NCBI GenBank assembly: GCA_965153455.1
Contig: OZ234500.1
Coordinates: 930,001 to 994,000, forward strand
Direction: 5' to 3'
Origin: Sphagnum compactum
Taxonomy: Eukaryota > Bryophyta > Sphagnopsida > Sphagnales
Length of the DNA: 64,000 bases
The notes under the pieces are model-generated. The model was not told where the DNA came from. It searched no databases and worked only from the letters and a program-made list of their open reading frames with translations. Positions 10,981-22,249 of this stretch are shown in pieces; positions within the stretch are counted from its first letter, which is position 1; every line of letters starts with the position of its first letter. The translations under genes were made by a program, and so were the position numbers.

Positions 10981-12120
10981 AAAGGTTTGTCCCAATTGAG
11001 ATGTGAAAAGAGATATAGCTTTCATAGTGTCGCGATAATGATGGTGGCTCAGACGGCAGGTGGACACAATGGAGGTGCACAGCAGCAATTGTATGCAAGG
11101 TATCTACAGTCTGGTGGGGATCAATTTCAGGTATGCACATAGAGGTTGTTGCAGCAAGTGGAGCCGAGAGAAGAACTCGCAGAAGAAGGATGTTGCATGA
11201 TCTGGGCAATTTAGTGAGTTTTGGTAGAGTGGTGGGGAGGAGGGGTTGATCATGTTTCTCTTTCCCTTTGTTTCTTTGCATGACGTCCTGAATGCAGGCT
11301 TCGTGGGTGATCAGAAGTGTCCTCATGTGGTGTGGCACTGTGATGACACTGGTACAGCAAATTATGTTTATGGCATGCTTGTTAATTGGTGTTGAATGAC
11401 AAATACAGAGGTAGCTTCGATTTGGTGATACTAGAACAACACCAAGTGCAAGGATGGTAAGTCATGGCTGTTTCCTTAATTTTGGGATTTTCAGATCGTA
11501 TCAGAACTGCCTGTGGTAGCCTTACAGATAGGAGCAGAAAAATTGGCAGTACCCTAATTTGCTCCTCTCACATGTGGTCGAAGCATGTTGGAACACCCTG
11601 AGGATTACTGATGGGCTTGTCAAGTTTGATGCAATTCACTAATCTAATGGTGGTGTAGTAACAGACTTTTCAATCATGAGAGTTGGATTGTATTTTTGAA
11701 TGTCCAAGGACTCTGCTCTGATCAGACTAGATTGTCTGACACAAGAGAGTTGCAGGGAAAGTACAAAATTAGTGAAATTTACCTGCCAGAACTGCATTGA
11801 TCCTGCTTATCTAGAGACAAAGTTTGTTATGCCTTTTCTATTAAGGTGATATGACAGAACTGTGGACTCTGATGACTGGCCTCTCGGATTTACCTTAGCT
11901 TGTTCTCAAGTAAAACATTCATAAGATCTGAGCTTTTGTCTCAGTTATCTGAATCAGCCAAGATTAATACAATGATTAGTAGTATTATCCATAATTTTGG
12001 AGTGCCCAAGGACACTTCAGCTAGATGACCATCCAGAAAAGTACTGTGCATTAACAGGCAGAGACTGCCAGAAATTCAACATCTGGGGAATGTAAAGCTT
12101 TGGCATATTTTCTGATTGTT
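10981..12120. other. Intergenic, nothing identified
   Basis: Moderately complex sequence without a supported gene. Reading frames are short, lack motifs and are not shared between the F-box repeat units. Confidence 0.5.
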
Positions 12121-12239
12121 GAAACTAGAAGTCAGAACATGTTAGTAATTAAGAATTGCTCTGCCTGAATGAGAACAGCAAGATTGGAGTTGAATTTTGC
12201 TGTTCATGGAAAAAAAATTCAACCCAGAATTGTTATTTG

Positions 12240-12800
12240 GATAACTAATGTCATGGACAAAGTTTCCTGCATTGCAACATATTTTGACCTCCAGTCCATT
12301 CATTTGTAGTGGATTTAGCAAACTAGCATATGCATTGCATTGTACAACTTCCACACCCAACAGCTGGTCAAGTGGGGTTGGGAATGCTATCCTAAATGTA
12401 ATGCAGCCAAAAGACACTCCTCATGACAGTGATGTTCTTCTCAGATACAAGAGCTCAATTTGTGACTGGAGAAACAACAGCAATGTCTACAAATTGCTGG
12501 TGGGACCCTTCTTTACTGCCACTATATGATCCATTATCTGCAGAAAAAATAGAAGAAGTGTTTGGAAAACTTGTTGTTAGGTCCATCAAGACCATCTTGT
12601 GTATGTGCTAAGGAGAATTGCAACCATCCCCAACTTACTTTTCTACATGGTGCAGGACTAAGCTATCAATTAGTTGATACTGAGATTTGCTATTCTCAAT
12701 TTCCAGGCATGGGGTTTGAAGGATTCAGCACCCATGTGATTTAGCTGAAATGCATGTGCCTCCACAGTTATCAGTCTGTGTGCTCAGAGATAGAGAGCTT
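12240..12800. repeat. Duplicated F-box-cluster flank segment
   Basis: About 12660-12790 aligns directly with 50160-50310 and partly with 19560-19660, sharing TTCAGCACCCAT, GATTGAGCT-like and TGTGTGCT words in order. About 12325-12365 matches the reverse complement of 24930-24965 through TGTTGGGTGTGGAAGTTGT. It is the 3' flank of the relic at 13.0-13.3 kb. Confidence 0.6.
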
Positions 12801-12996
12801 CATGTAATAAATTTGGATTGTTTTGAAGCACGTGAAGAAGAATGTAAGTGCTCAAATTGCTTTTGGATGACAACTTTTTTGCAACAGAGTGTAAGCATTT
12901 GCATGGACAAGAGGTGATATGATTAGTACAAGCAGCTACTTTTAGAGTGATTTGAGAACAAATTCTCAGACTGCACACAATGCGAATCACAATGTC

Positions 12997-13278
12997 AATT
13001 GCAGCCCAAACATGAAAGCATGACTCCCTCCTTTCTAACTCTTCTAACTCCAAGCAATGTGTGTTGTTTCAGGGTCCAAATATAAGTCAAGGTTCACATT
13101 GTCAATTCCAAGACTGAGTAATCTGCCTACTGATCCCTGCACAAGTTTAAAGTTTTTTGAAGTTGGACTCCATCACAGTGAGGCTCTCTAGAATGTTAGC
13201 CTCCAACATCATGGTGTCAAGGTGCATCTCTTGCTAGAAGATTCACTTCAAACTGGAGTTTATGAGATTTAGTGGGAG
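12997..13278 (-). pseudogene. F-box/LRR relic, central fragment only
   Basis: On the minus strand the sequence matches the middle of the LRR region of copies A-D. Recognisable words are LEANILESL (13195-13170 area), NFKKL, HCLELEELE and FHVWAAIDI, in the order found in copy C. Stops occur in every frame. Both the F-box end and the C-terminal end are missing. It lies between copies A and B with matching 3' flank, so it is a fifth duplicate that has almost disappeared. Confidence 0.7.
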
Positions 13279-13289
13279 CCATAACAGGC

Positions 13290-15550
13290 ACCAATGGCAA
13301 GTCTACTGTCACCACATTTGCTGGCCAGGTCTGCTCCAACTTGAAGGACTATGAGTATCATTATCCATCAACATTATGTTGTAACATTATGTGTAGACTT
13401 GGAGACTGTGTTGCCCTCATGCTGATCCATAATTGTGTGTGCTGATGAAAAGGTACTTGCTACTTAATGAACCAGCTTTAGGATGGTATTTTCTGCTGGT
13501 GTTGCACTGTTAGGATGCTTGGGACTCCTGTTGACACTCTTCCTGGATTTTCTGTTTCATGTGTGTGATTGACTGTAAGTTCATTTTGTGTGTGCTGATG
13601 TAGTTGTCTGATACATGACAGAGCTGCTGAAGCATGCAGGAGTGTGAACATTTGCTGGAGGAAATCTTGGGACACCCTTGTCTGAGAGAGGGTTCCAATG
13701 TATGACCTTTCCTCCCAATGATCCTCCCTTTCATGTAAGTCTTGTATTACCCCAGAGAATGATGGTGCTGTCATAATCAGTCAGTCACAAATCAGATGTC
13801 CTGCTAAAGGCAAGGTGCAAAACGTCTGTGCAGCAGGTTAACAGGTGTTTAGTGTTTGCTCTGTTTAGTTCTGAAGTATCAATGGTCTACAGGGCATGTA
13901 CACCAAATCACTGTTTGTTCTGGAATTCTTGAAGTGGCATATCTCTTCTTCCCTCAACCTCTATAGTACCTTCAACTAATCATGTGCAAGTTTTTTTTTT
14001 GTGCAGGCAACTATTCCAAACTCCGAAACTCTTGGAGAAGTTCCCCCAGGCTTGAAGAGGTGATGCAGTGGTCTTTCCCTTTGGCAATGACAAAGTCACA
14101 TTCTGTCCACAGAATTTCTACCTGCTTGAAGGTGCCCTGTACACTCATTTTCTGTGCTATAATTGCATGTACAGGCATAACTGCCTGTCTGTCTCCTTCA
14201 CACCTTGTCTCAGTAGCTGGAGACATCGTGGTGCAAGGAATTTTGTTCCTGTTCAGATCTTGACATGAAAGAGGATGGACTCTTAGAACATGAGTAAGTT
14301 GATAGAATAATATCATCATGTGTTTCATCTTGACACCTGGTTCTCAAAATGACTGTTTGACAGATGTGTGACAAAATCTAGACCACTGGATACATGTGTG
14401 TTTTCCTCATATGCCGCATGTCCTTCAACCCACATCAATTGATCTCTCTAAGGGATTTTGCATGTGACTTGTAATGGAGTGTTGAACAAAGGAACTTGGT
14501 TGCAGGCTCTGCAATCTGGGGAATTTACTGGCAGACTTAAAATAGACCAGAAATGCAAGAAGTGAAAATTTCTCCTGCAGAAGTCAATGGTCATGTCAGG
14601 GACTGCTGAGGAATTCAACAAGACCAGCTCAATTTTAGAGGAGTGGCTTCACCTTTCATGATTGGGACTAGTGAATTTGTATCTTCTTTAAAAGAGTGAA
14701 AGTGAGCTTTTCACATGTCAAAGGTGGGACCAGTGTCGAAGTGAACGATATACACCACACTGTTATTGAACATTCTGACCAATTATATTACAACAGGATT
14801 GCGAGTTGTGCTACACACACCTTTGTGCATGTCACATGTGTTGGCTCTTGGACAATTGATGGACATGTAAGCCAGCCGTGTGTTTTCTTACCCTGTTTGT
14901 TTTGATCAAACTGTTTGACACAACCATTAACAAAGATTTGTCTATTGCTTGTTATGTAGGGCTAAGGACCTGCAGGCATGCAATGTGTAGAGCAGGAAGG
15001 TGTGAAATTTTGGTGCATGGCTGGGCATACTGTGTTGTGTGGTTCCATAGGTGAGTCAACTCCCTCAGAGCTTTTACAGAACATTCATAGCTGAAGCTCT
15101 CAATAGACATGTGGTAAATGGTTGGGCAACATGGAGACTGGCATGTCAGCAAGCTTTTGATATCTATGGGAAGTCAAGTATGAACACAAAGGCATGCCTC
15201 TGGAATCTTCTGCCTTCCAGTTTTGTATGATGTGAGGATGTGAGTGGATTGTGGATTCTACAACTCCAAACGAAATTGCTTTTGTAGCTAAGCTGAAATA
15301 TCTTCCTCTTCTGGAGAACATCGGTATAAGCTGCACCATACTTGGGACATACTCTTTGGTGGACAGTGGGTCCCTGTAGTCATTCAATTCCATGGTTTGA
15401 ATTTAGATTGCCTTTGGAAGTTATGGGCATCCATGTCAGACATCAACCCCCATGTGCCTTGAAGATGTTGAGGTTAGTACTCCTTAGAACAACTCGATTC
15501 AGGACTGGAGAGGGTGCTGAGAGACTGTGGTTTGTGATTGAAGCTGATTG
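13290..15550. other. Intergenic, nothing identified
   Basis: No supported gene, array or RNA. Several frames of 70-105 codons exist on both strands, but none has a recognisable motif or splice structure, and they overlap each other antisense. Confidence 0.5.
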
Positions 15551-15559
15551 CAAGAGTCT

Positions 15560-16135
15560 CAAATCATATGATCATGTGCCTCATGAGTCTGACACATTGT
15601 ATGATCTCTGTGGCGCAGTCTGTATGTATGAAATCCACTGACATGGCAGGAATTACCTATCAAGAGTAAGTTGTTGAATGTGAGAACCAGAATATAGTCA
15701 CTGAAGGATTTCAGCATACTCTGAGGGTGGAAGATTGGGAGCGAAAATTCTCTGGATGAATGCTGAGCTTTGGTGTGGCTTCTCAATACAGTGTAACCTG
15801 AACAACTCCACGGTTTGTGTCATTCTGGAAAAAGCCACTAGCCCAAGGAAAAAAGACTCAATGAGATCACTTCCACATACTAACCAGCAATATTAGATTC
15901 TGCTGATATCCCCAAATAGAACAGAGGTCAAGTTCAAAGTATACATCTTGCAAATTAAGACAATGTCCATGATTGTCTGTCAATTGCTCAATTCTGCTGC
16001 CGAATTGGTGCAGAAGAGTGAGCAAATGAAACAAAGACACTAGTCTGAAAATACTCCCAAAATTTTGAAAAATGCTCAAACACAACATTTTGGAAACTTG
16101 CAAGAGACGACAGAGACACTGCTTACACATACCAT
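15560..16135. repeat. 3' flank of copy B, shared within the cluster
   Basis: About 15585-15830 aligns directly with 18425-18660 (shared TGAGTCT, GTATGATCTC, GTTGTTGAATGTGAG and GAATGCTGAGCTTT words), an offset of about 2.85 kb. About 15950-16130 aligns with 8495-8660. It belongs to the tandem duplication unit that carries the F-box genes. Confidence 0.65.
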
Positions 16136-16440
16136 TCATAATGAAACTCAGAAGGCTAATGTCAATTTCTTGTGATGCTCAGATAGGAGCTGGTTATCCA
16201 TTGTAGCACCAGATTTCACTTGTATTTTTGAGGTTGATATGATAAAATTCAATCTCAAGTATCTGTCGGACTTGAGCCTAGTGATGCTAACTTCTGTTGT
16301 GATGCATGGAGAGCTTTTTCATCATCTGTAAGACCTTATCTGCATCATCAACTCAAGCCACAAGCAATGACTTGCACTAGAACAAATCCAAAATGCAGAA
16401 GAGTGGGAACTACACCACAAGAAAAGGAATGACCAATGAA

Positions 16441-17863
16441 CTAGCTTGCTTTCCCAGACTTAATGTCAAGGTGCTCAAACTTGATATCAACATTTGGAAA
16501 TTCGTGTACCAGCTTCACAAATGAAGTCATGAACTCACATTTGAAAGTAGAATCCTCCTCAATTGAAACCCGCAGTTTTCTCAAATTAGGGCATCTTTTT
16601 AGGGCCCCGCTCATCAGAAGAACAAGATGGTCTTCAAGTTCAGGACACGCAAGCTCCAAGAATTGAACTCTCTCAAGTACAGTAGAGCCCTGCAGCAGCT
16701 GACTCTCTATCCCTGTCGGGAAGTTGTTCTCCACCAATGTATAGCTCAGACCCAAGTGGTTCAAGTGTGGAAACAAACAGGCAATTGTTTCCAGGTTCAG
16801 ATTCATGGGATGATGAGCACCCAGTGGGATGGGATAATTAGTACCCAGTGGGATGCCCTTCAATTGGAGTTACCTCAATTTCAAAGATGGATTTCAAAGA
16901 ATAGAGTCGACTACAGTCGAAACATAAGAGCATGGCTCCTTCACTTCAACCTTTTTCAAGCCCAGACAATGTGTGTGGCTTCCTAGGTCCAGATGATCAA
17001 TGTCCACAGTTTTAAGGCTCAGACTGCTTAATTTGCACGCACCCTTCGTCACAAGTTTAAAATTTGTGAAGTCGCACCACGCAAGTCCAAGCTTCTTTAG
17101 AATGTTAGCCTCTTAAGATCACGCTGTGAAGGCGTATTCCTCCCAAAAAGAACGCCTTCAGAGTTGAGCTTGTGAGATTTAGTGTCCCATGCGGGTTCGT
17201 TGAGGTAATGGTCGAGTCGGTGAGAGAGAAGTATTGAATCTTTGGGCATGCCGACGCAAGCGACTGGACTTGTAACTCTGACACCTTAACAGCAGACACA
17301 CTAAGAGACAACAGACGCAGGAACTGTTGAGCAGTAGGATTTGCTCTAAACCTGATATCTGCGTAACGCAAAGTCAAGCTTTTGAGACACCGCATTCTCC
17401 CACATCGCTCCAACATATCGACGTGCTCTGTGGAGATTGGCACCTTGTAGGTCAAATGACGGAGAGAGTCACCGGTATGCGACAGCCAAGCAATCACCGC
17501 TGCTGCTGAAAAGCTGTTCGCATGACAAATGAGTAATTTCTGGAGACCCAATGTCTGCAAGATTGTGTCAGTCAGCAGAAATTCGAGCTTCTCTGTTCTG
17601 AACACCGGGTGATTGCATGCGACTCGCAGAGTGTGGAGATGACGTAATGCCTCTCTCTACTTACGGCATGTCATTGAAGCCCTCACCACATCCTTCGCGT
17701 CCCCAACATGCGATAGGATTTGGCCTATCACTTGAAATCCCTCCATTCCTCCTCTCTCCTCCTCATCTCCAACTTCTTCTGCTCCTCTTCCTGACTCATG
17801 ATTTTCAGTTTGGCTACAGCTTCCTCTTCCTTTCTTCTGTCTCTTCCCGCACTGGTCTGTCAT
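16441..17863 (-). pseudogene. F-box/LRR protein, copy B, multiply disabled
   Basis: The start is ATG at 17863 (MTDQCGKRQKK, an extension shared with copies C and D), with the F-box at 17746 (MEGFQVIGQILSHV, two residues shorter than the others). Lesions found against copies A and C: a nonsense TAG at 17657-17659 replacing the conserved W of CRKWR; a +1 frameshift at about 17115 (VILRG then stop); and further in-frame stops after VDSIL and after KLR, near 16880-16910. A 24-bp tandem duplication at about 16815-16855 repeats IPLG(T/A)(N/H)(Y/H)P. The C-terminal block (LMSGALKRCPNLRKL) is readable to 16441. Intron-free. With several independent lesions it is almost surely dead. Confidence 0.88.
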
Positions 17864-18210
17864 GGTCAATCAATCGATTCAAATACCCACACAGCAGAGT
17901 ACTTATCGACAAGAAAGAACCCAAAAGGTGGTGGTGGCGACGAGGATTTGAACAACGATTCCTTGGGTACGTAGGTACTCGCGCCAACAAAACCATTGTG
18001 AATTTTATAGTATCTTTGTTGTGTGTGAATGTCTGTAGGTTTAGGGTTTTTGTTTTTGCTTTTTCCTTTTTTTCTTTCATTTTTCAGAAAGAGTCGGAAG
18101 ACGAAGGCAGACGACTTCGTTGCCCCATCTTTCTGCAAATTAGCCACTCAGTTTTAAAGGAAACCTTGACGTGGGTTGTCAATGAATGTGTGTGTGGCCG
18201 GCCGGCTGCA
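17864..18210. repeat. 5' flank of copy B, shared with copy A
   Basis: Homologous to 10657-10980. It contains a telomere-box-like GTTTAGGGTTT near 18036, a motif known in some plant promoters; copy A has a near match (TTTAGGGTTA). That the motif regulates expression is inference. Confidence 0.6.
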
Positions 18211-18424
18211 ATTTTGAAGGAGAAGCTGGCAGTTCTGGCGTGGGATTGGAGCTGACTACAAGACGAGGAGGAGGAAACCGAGAGGAAAAAGGGGCTGAAG
18301 GTTATGAGCTCTTGTTTCTCAAGCTCTCTCTGTGTTGTGTTCTGAATTTTGTTGATTTTGCTTCAGCTTGATGGATATTAATGGACTTGCGTGGGATGTG
18401 CCAAAGTATATTATGCATGTATGT

Positions 18425-18660
18425 GTCTCATGAGTCTCACATAATTATATGATCTCCACTGTGCATGCATTCTGCATGTGTGTATGAATTCAGTTCTGTC
18501 AGACATTGGCAAATGTGGTGTAAGTTGTTGAATGTGAGGAAGTTCCAGAATATGATCTTTGATACTCTGCAGGAGTATCATTGGAGCTCAAAATTTTCTG
18601 AATGCTGAGCTTTTGTGTGGCTTTTCAAATAGAGTGTCATCTGAACAACTGCAGTTTATG
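18425..18660. repeat. Direct repeat of the copy B 3' flank
   Basis: This segment repeats 15585-15830 in the same orientation. It marks the junction between the duplication units carrying copies B and C. Confidence 0.65.
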
Positions 18661-19212
18661 TAAGTTGCAGATGTTGTGCTGGTCTGTAACTAAACTGAAT
18701 TTACTGCAAATTTCATTGATGTCCAAGTTAAAGGAACATTATGAACAGGAGTATAATCACAGGATTAATGGTAAGTTTGAATGCATTCATCTGGGAACTG
18801 AATTCACATCAAGAATCTACCATGTGTGATGGAATTGTTGTTCTGTTGTGCAGCAAATAAGTTATGATGCACTTGATGATAATGAGAAGACTGGGCAATT
18901 GTGTTCTAAACATGGGATTATGATCCGGAAGTGATTATAATTGAAGGTCTAATAAGGAGTCTAATCCGACTTATTGCCTGATTGTTGAGTGGTGGTTAAG
19001 GATGTTAATGGATTATGTCATATGGCAAATGCTGAACTGAGCAGGCAGAGAGAGTGGGTTGTATGTGGAAGATATCATTTTCTATTCCTCTGGTTTTTTG
19101 GTTCCACCAAGGCCTTTGATTTCAGTTTGAACAATGACGCAATTCAAAAGTTCATATTGAGTTGGTCCTCATCAACTGGCAGCCAGGCACACAGACAAGA
19201 GCTCTGTACAAT

Positions 19213-19258
19213 AAATGCATGTTTGGGAGCCACAAATTATTGTCCCAAACATGCATTT
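19213..19258. repeat. Perfect 16-bp inverted repeat (hairpin)
   Basis: The arm AAATGCATGTTTGGGA (19213-19228) is followed after a 14-nt loop by its exact reverse complement (19243-19258). It lies in the spacer between F-box copies B and C, outside any coding region. It could be a remnant MITE end, a foldback or a small-RNA precursor; nothing in the sequence decides. Confidence 0.85.
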
Positions 19259-19559
19259 GTTGTCAAGTATTCGTTTAGCATTCAATCCATATTGTGGGCT
19301 ATGTTAACTAGCCAACCAGAGTACAGGTCCAGATTTGTAATAATACATTCATGATTGATGACTATGTGAAGTGTTACCAACTTATGTGAGCGCATTGGGT
19401 AAATTGATTTATAGTGGTCATAATTTATGACTGTGCGAAGTGTCATCATCTTGTGTGAGTACAGTAGGTTTTATTTGGTGTGGTTCTCTGCAAAATCTCA
19501 ATCACATGGTGCCATCCTATGACATTTGTTCTCAATTTGAAGGGCCGGTGTTAACAAAT

Positions 19560-20080
19560 TCTCATTTAGATGGCATTACAGGCTTCAGCACCCATCTGAT
19601 TGAACTGATTGATTTCTATTCCTGGAGAGGGTCATCAGTCTGTGCTCAGAGTGCAACTTGAGATTTGTGCACATTGGTGACGGGTGAAACTAAGTCAATA
19701 TTATGCCAAGATCCAAATTGAAATATACCACAAAAATTTGGCATCACTGCTGGTGTCTATTATTAAAAAATAATGGTAAGATTACTTGACTTCCAGCTGC
19801 ACAGAGTTGTGGGCAAAATCTCTAATACCTACACTTTTGCTTCCCGCACTCACATCCTAGACTATATGTCAGTGTTGCTCAGCACTTAACAATTCAAAAA
19901 CTAGTAAATCCAAATTAAGGGAGTGCACAGTATCAGGAAGAGCAGACTCAGGTCTAATCCATTCACAGTTCATGCCATTGCCTTTCTCTGAAATCTATAA
20001 GCACAAACCCAGTATTACTTTCACTCTATATTTGGGTTGATGAGGCTTTGAGCCTCTAAACCACACCATGGCATTCCCAG
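19560..20080. repeat. 3' flank of copy C, present inverted at 24.06 kb
   Basis: About 19725-20076 is the reverse complement of about 24065-24400. Shared landmarks in order include GCATCA..GCTGGTGTCTA, CTTCCAGCTGCACA, GTCTAATTCATTCACAGTTCATGCC-like words and TTGATGAGGCTTTGAGCC (20037-20054). About 50370-50650, downstream of copy D, aligns directly. Confidence 0.78.
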
Positions 20081-20569
20081 ACAGCATGAGGTAGGCATAA
20101 GTGAACATCAAGTTGACTGAGTTCTTGCACAACTTTCAAAAGAAAATCAAATCTTGGCTGAGTGTGGTAGTGTGTCCAGAAAGGTCACAACACTACACAT
20201 CCACCATCTATAACCACAGAGAACAATTGAGCAGCACCTCTCTTGTTAAACACACGAAGACAACCAAAGCTATGGAGATGTTGGGTGAATTGAGAATGGG
20301 AAGCAACTTGGTGTGTAACTTAGGGCATGAATTGAGAACGGAAAACAACTAGGCATGTTTGGCACATGGAAATATTAGGTTTAAGCATCATTGACAACAA
20401 GCACAAAACACAAGCACAAAGCTACTTCTCAATGCAAATATTTTTGTTGTGATATGGCAAAAGCATTTGCATAGACAAGAAATGATCACATCACGAATGC
20501 AGGCAGCAATGCTGTTGCACTTGAACAATCCATATAGAGAGTGTGAACTAAACAACAAAAAACAACGAA

Positions 20570-21946
20570 CTAGCATATTACTTTCTCAAACTGAAAGTCC
20601 ACTTTTGAAAATTTGCGTACCAGCGCAACAAAGGAAGCCATGAAGTCTGGAATGTCTCTACAATACATATTCATCTTGCCCACCACCTGCAGCTTTTTCA
20701 AATTAGGGCATCTTTTTAGGACCCTGCCCATCAGGAGAACAAGATTCTCATCGAGAACAGGATACCCAAGGTCAAAGAACTGAACTCCCTCAAAAACAGT
20801 TGAGCCTTGGAACTGACTCTCAACGATAGGTGAGTTGTTGTCCACCATTGTATAGCCCAGACCCAAGTGGGTCAAGCACGGAAACAAACAGGGGATTGTT
20901 CCTAGGTTCAGCTTCACGGGATGATTACCACCCAGTGGGATGCCATACAACTGCAGTTTCCTCAATGTCGAGGATGGTTTCAAAAGAAAACATTGGATTG
21001 TAGCCCAAACATGTTCGCAGGAGTCCACTACAACCTCCTCTAAGTCCGGACAGTCTGTGTTGTTTCCAAGGTCCAAATTAGCAATGCTCAACTTGCGAAT
21101 TTGCAGACTGCGTAATCTGATGCCCGTCTTCACTTTGAAAGTTGTGAACTTGGAAAACCACAGGTGAAAGCTCTGTAGAAGGTTAGCCTCCAAGACCACG
21201 TTGTGATGTTCCGTAGAATAACATACTAATGACTTCAAACTTAAGCTTCTGAGATTTAGTGTGAAGTCTGGATCCGAAAACCTAATCCAGCTGAGAGAGA
21301 GGGATTCAAGTTTTTGACAACCCCACACAAGTGCTTGGAGCTCTCCTGTGGACACCCGACTATCAGACAGATGAAGAGACAACAGACACGGGAAGAGTTC
21401 AGCAGTGGGATCTGCAACAACAAAGTTAATATCTCCCCTAAGGCAGTGTAAATCCAAGCGTTGAAGACATCTCATTCTCGCACACCTCTCCAACACGTTT
21501 ACATGTGGTGTGGACCCTGGCAGTTTGTAGGTCAGATGGCGAAGAGAGTCACCAATATGAGAGAGCCAAGCGATCACTGGTGCCGCTGGAAATGGGGTAT
21601 AACTATGAATTTGTAATTTTTGGAGACCCATTGTTTGCAGGATTGTGTCCGTAAGCACAAATTCAAGCTTCTCTGTTTCGAGTTCCCATTTCGTCCAGGA
21701 GGCGCACAGAGTGTGGAGATAGCGTAATGCTACTCTCCATTTTCGGCACGTCCAAGAAGCCCTCACCACATCCTTCATGTCGTCTAGGTGTGACAAAATA
21801 TTGCCTATCAATTCCACTGGAAATCCCTCCATAATTCCTCTCTCCTGATCATCTCCAGTTTCTTCGGCTCCTGTTTCGTTTCCCTCATTTGCTGCTCGGC
21901 TGCCGCTCGTCCCTTGTTTCTGCAGCTTCCGCTGCTGGCCTGTCAT
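20570..21946 (-). CDS. F-box/LRR protein, copy C, intact
   Basis: Predicted adaptor of an SCF ubiquitin ligase; its substrate cannot be inferred. The frame is open and intron-free for 458 codons from ATG at 21946 (MTGQQRKLQKQG). An acidic linker follows, then the F-box at residues 39 to about 80 (MEGFPVELIGNILSH ... TCRKWRVALRYLH). Irregular leucine-rich repeats fill residues 100 to about 400, including LRKLQLYGIPLGG and LTHLGLGYTMVDN. The C terminus has RCPNLKKLQV, like the end of plant F-box/LRR/FBD proteins. I chose the upstream ATG because MT(G/D)Q is conserved in copies B and D; ATG at 21832 (MEGFP) is the alternative. It is the only undamaged member of this local family. Confidence 0.88.
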   Translation of the reverse strand: MTGQQRKLQKQGTSGSRAANEGNETGAEETGDDQERGIMEGFPVELIGNILSHLDDMKDVVRASWTCRKWRVALRYLHTLCASWTKWELETEKLEFVLTDTILQTMGLQKLQIHSYTPFPAAPVIAWLSHIGDSLRHLTYKLPGSTPHVNVLERCARMRCLQRLDLHCLRGDINFVVADPTAELFPCLLSLHLSDSRVSTGELQALVWGCQKLESLSLSWIRFSDPDFTLNLRSLSLKSLVCYSTEHHNVVLEANLLQSFHLWFSKFTTFKVKTGIRLRSLQIRKLSIANLDLGNNTDCPDLEEVVVDSCEHVWATIQCFLLKPSSTLRKLQLYGIPLGGNHPVKLNLGTIPCLFPCLTHLGLGYTMVDNNSPIVESQFQGSTVFEGVQFFDLGYPVLDENLVLLMGRVLKRCPNLKKLQVVGKMNMYCRDIPDFMASFVALVRKFSKVDFQFEKVIC

Positions 21947-22052
21947 GATCGATTATCGCCCTCCAATGCCCACAGCAAAAGATTTCTACCCTCCCTAAAA
22001 AACACAGATTCAAAAGTGGGAGGCGACCAAAGCAAGGAACCCCTACAGAGGT

Positions 22053-22205
22053 TCTGCATGCAACCTGGGCATCAAAGAATTGATCGATCGAAACAACAAC
22101 AATGTGTAAAACCGGAAAGTCCCCCAACAGAGCGTCTGCATGCAACCTGGGCATCAAAGAATTGATCGATCCAAACAACAATAATGTGTGAAACCGTAAA
22201 GTCCT
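22053..22205. repeat. 82-bp tandem duplication upstream of copy C
   Basis: A phrase beginning TCTGCATGCAACCTGGGCAT occurs at 22053 and again at 22135, and the match runs on for about 70 nt with few differences. Copy D has a single diverged version at about 54422-54470, so the doubling is specific to copy C. It lies about 110-260 bp upstream of the C start codon, in the likely promoter or leader. Confidence 0.88.
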
Positions 22206-22249
22206 GCAGATTTCTGTCTAGTGTATTTTGGGGACGATTATCTGCCTCA

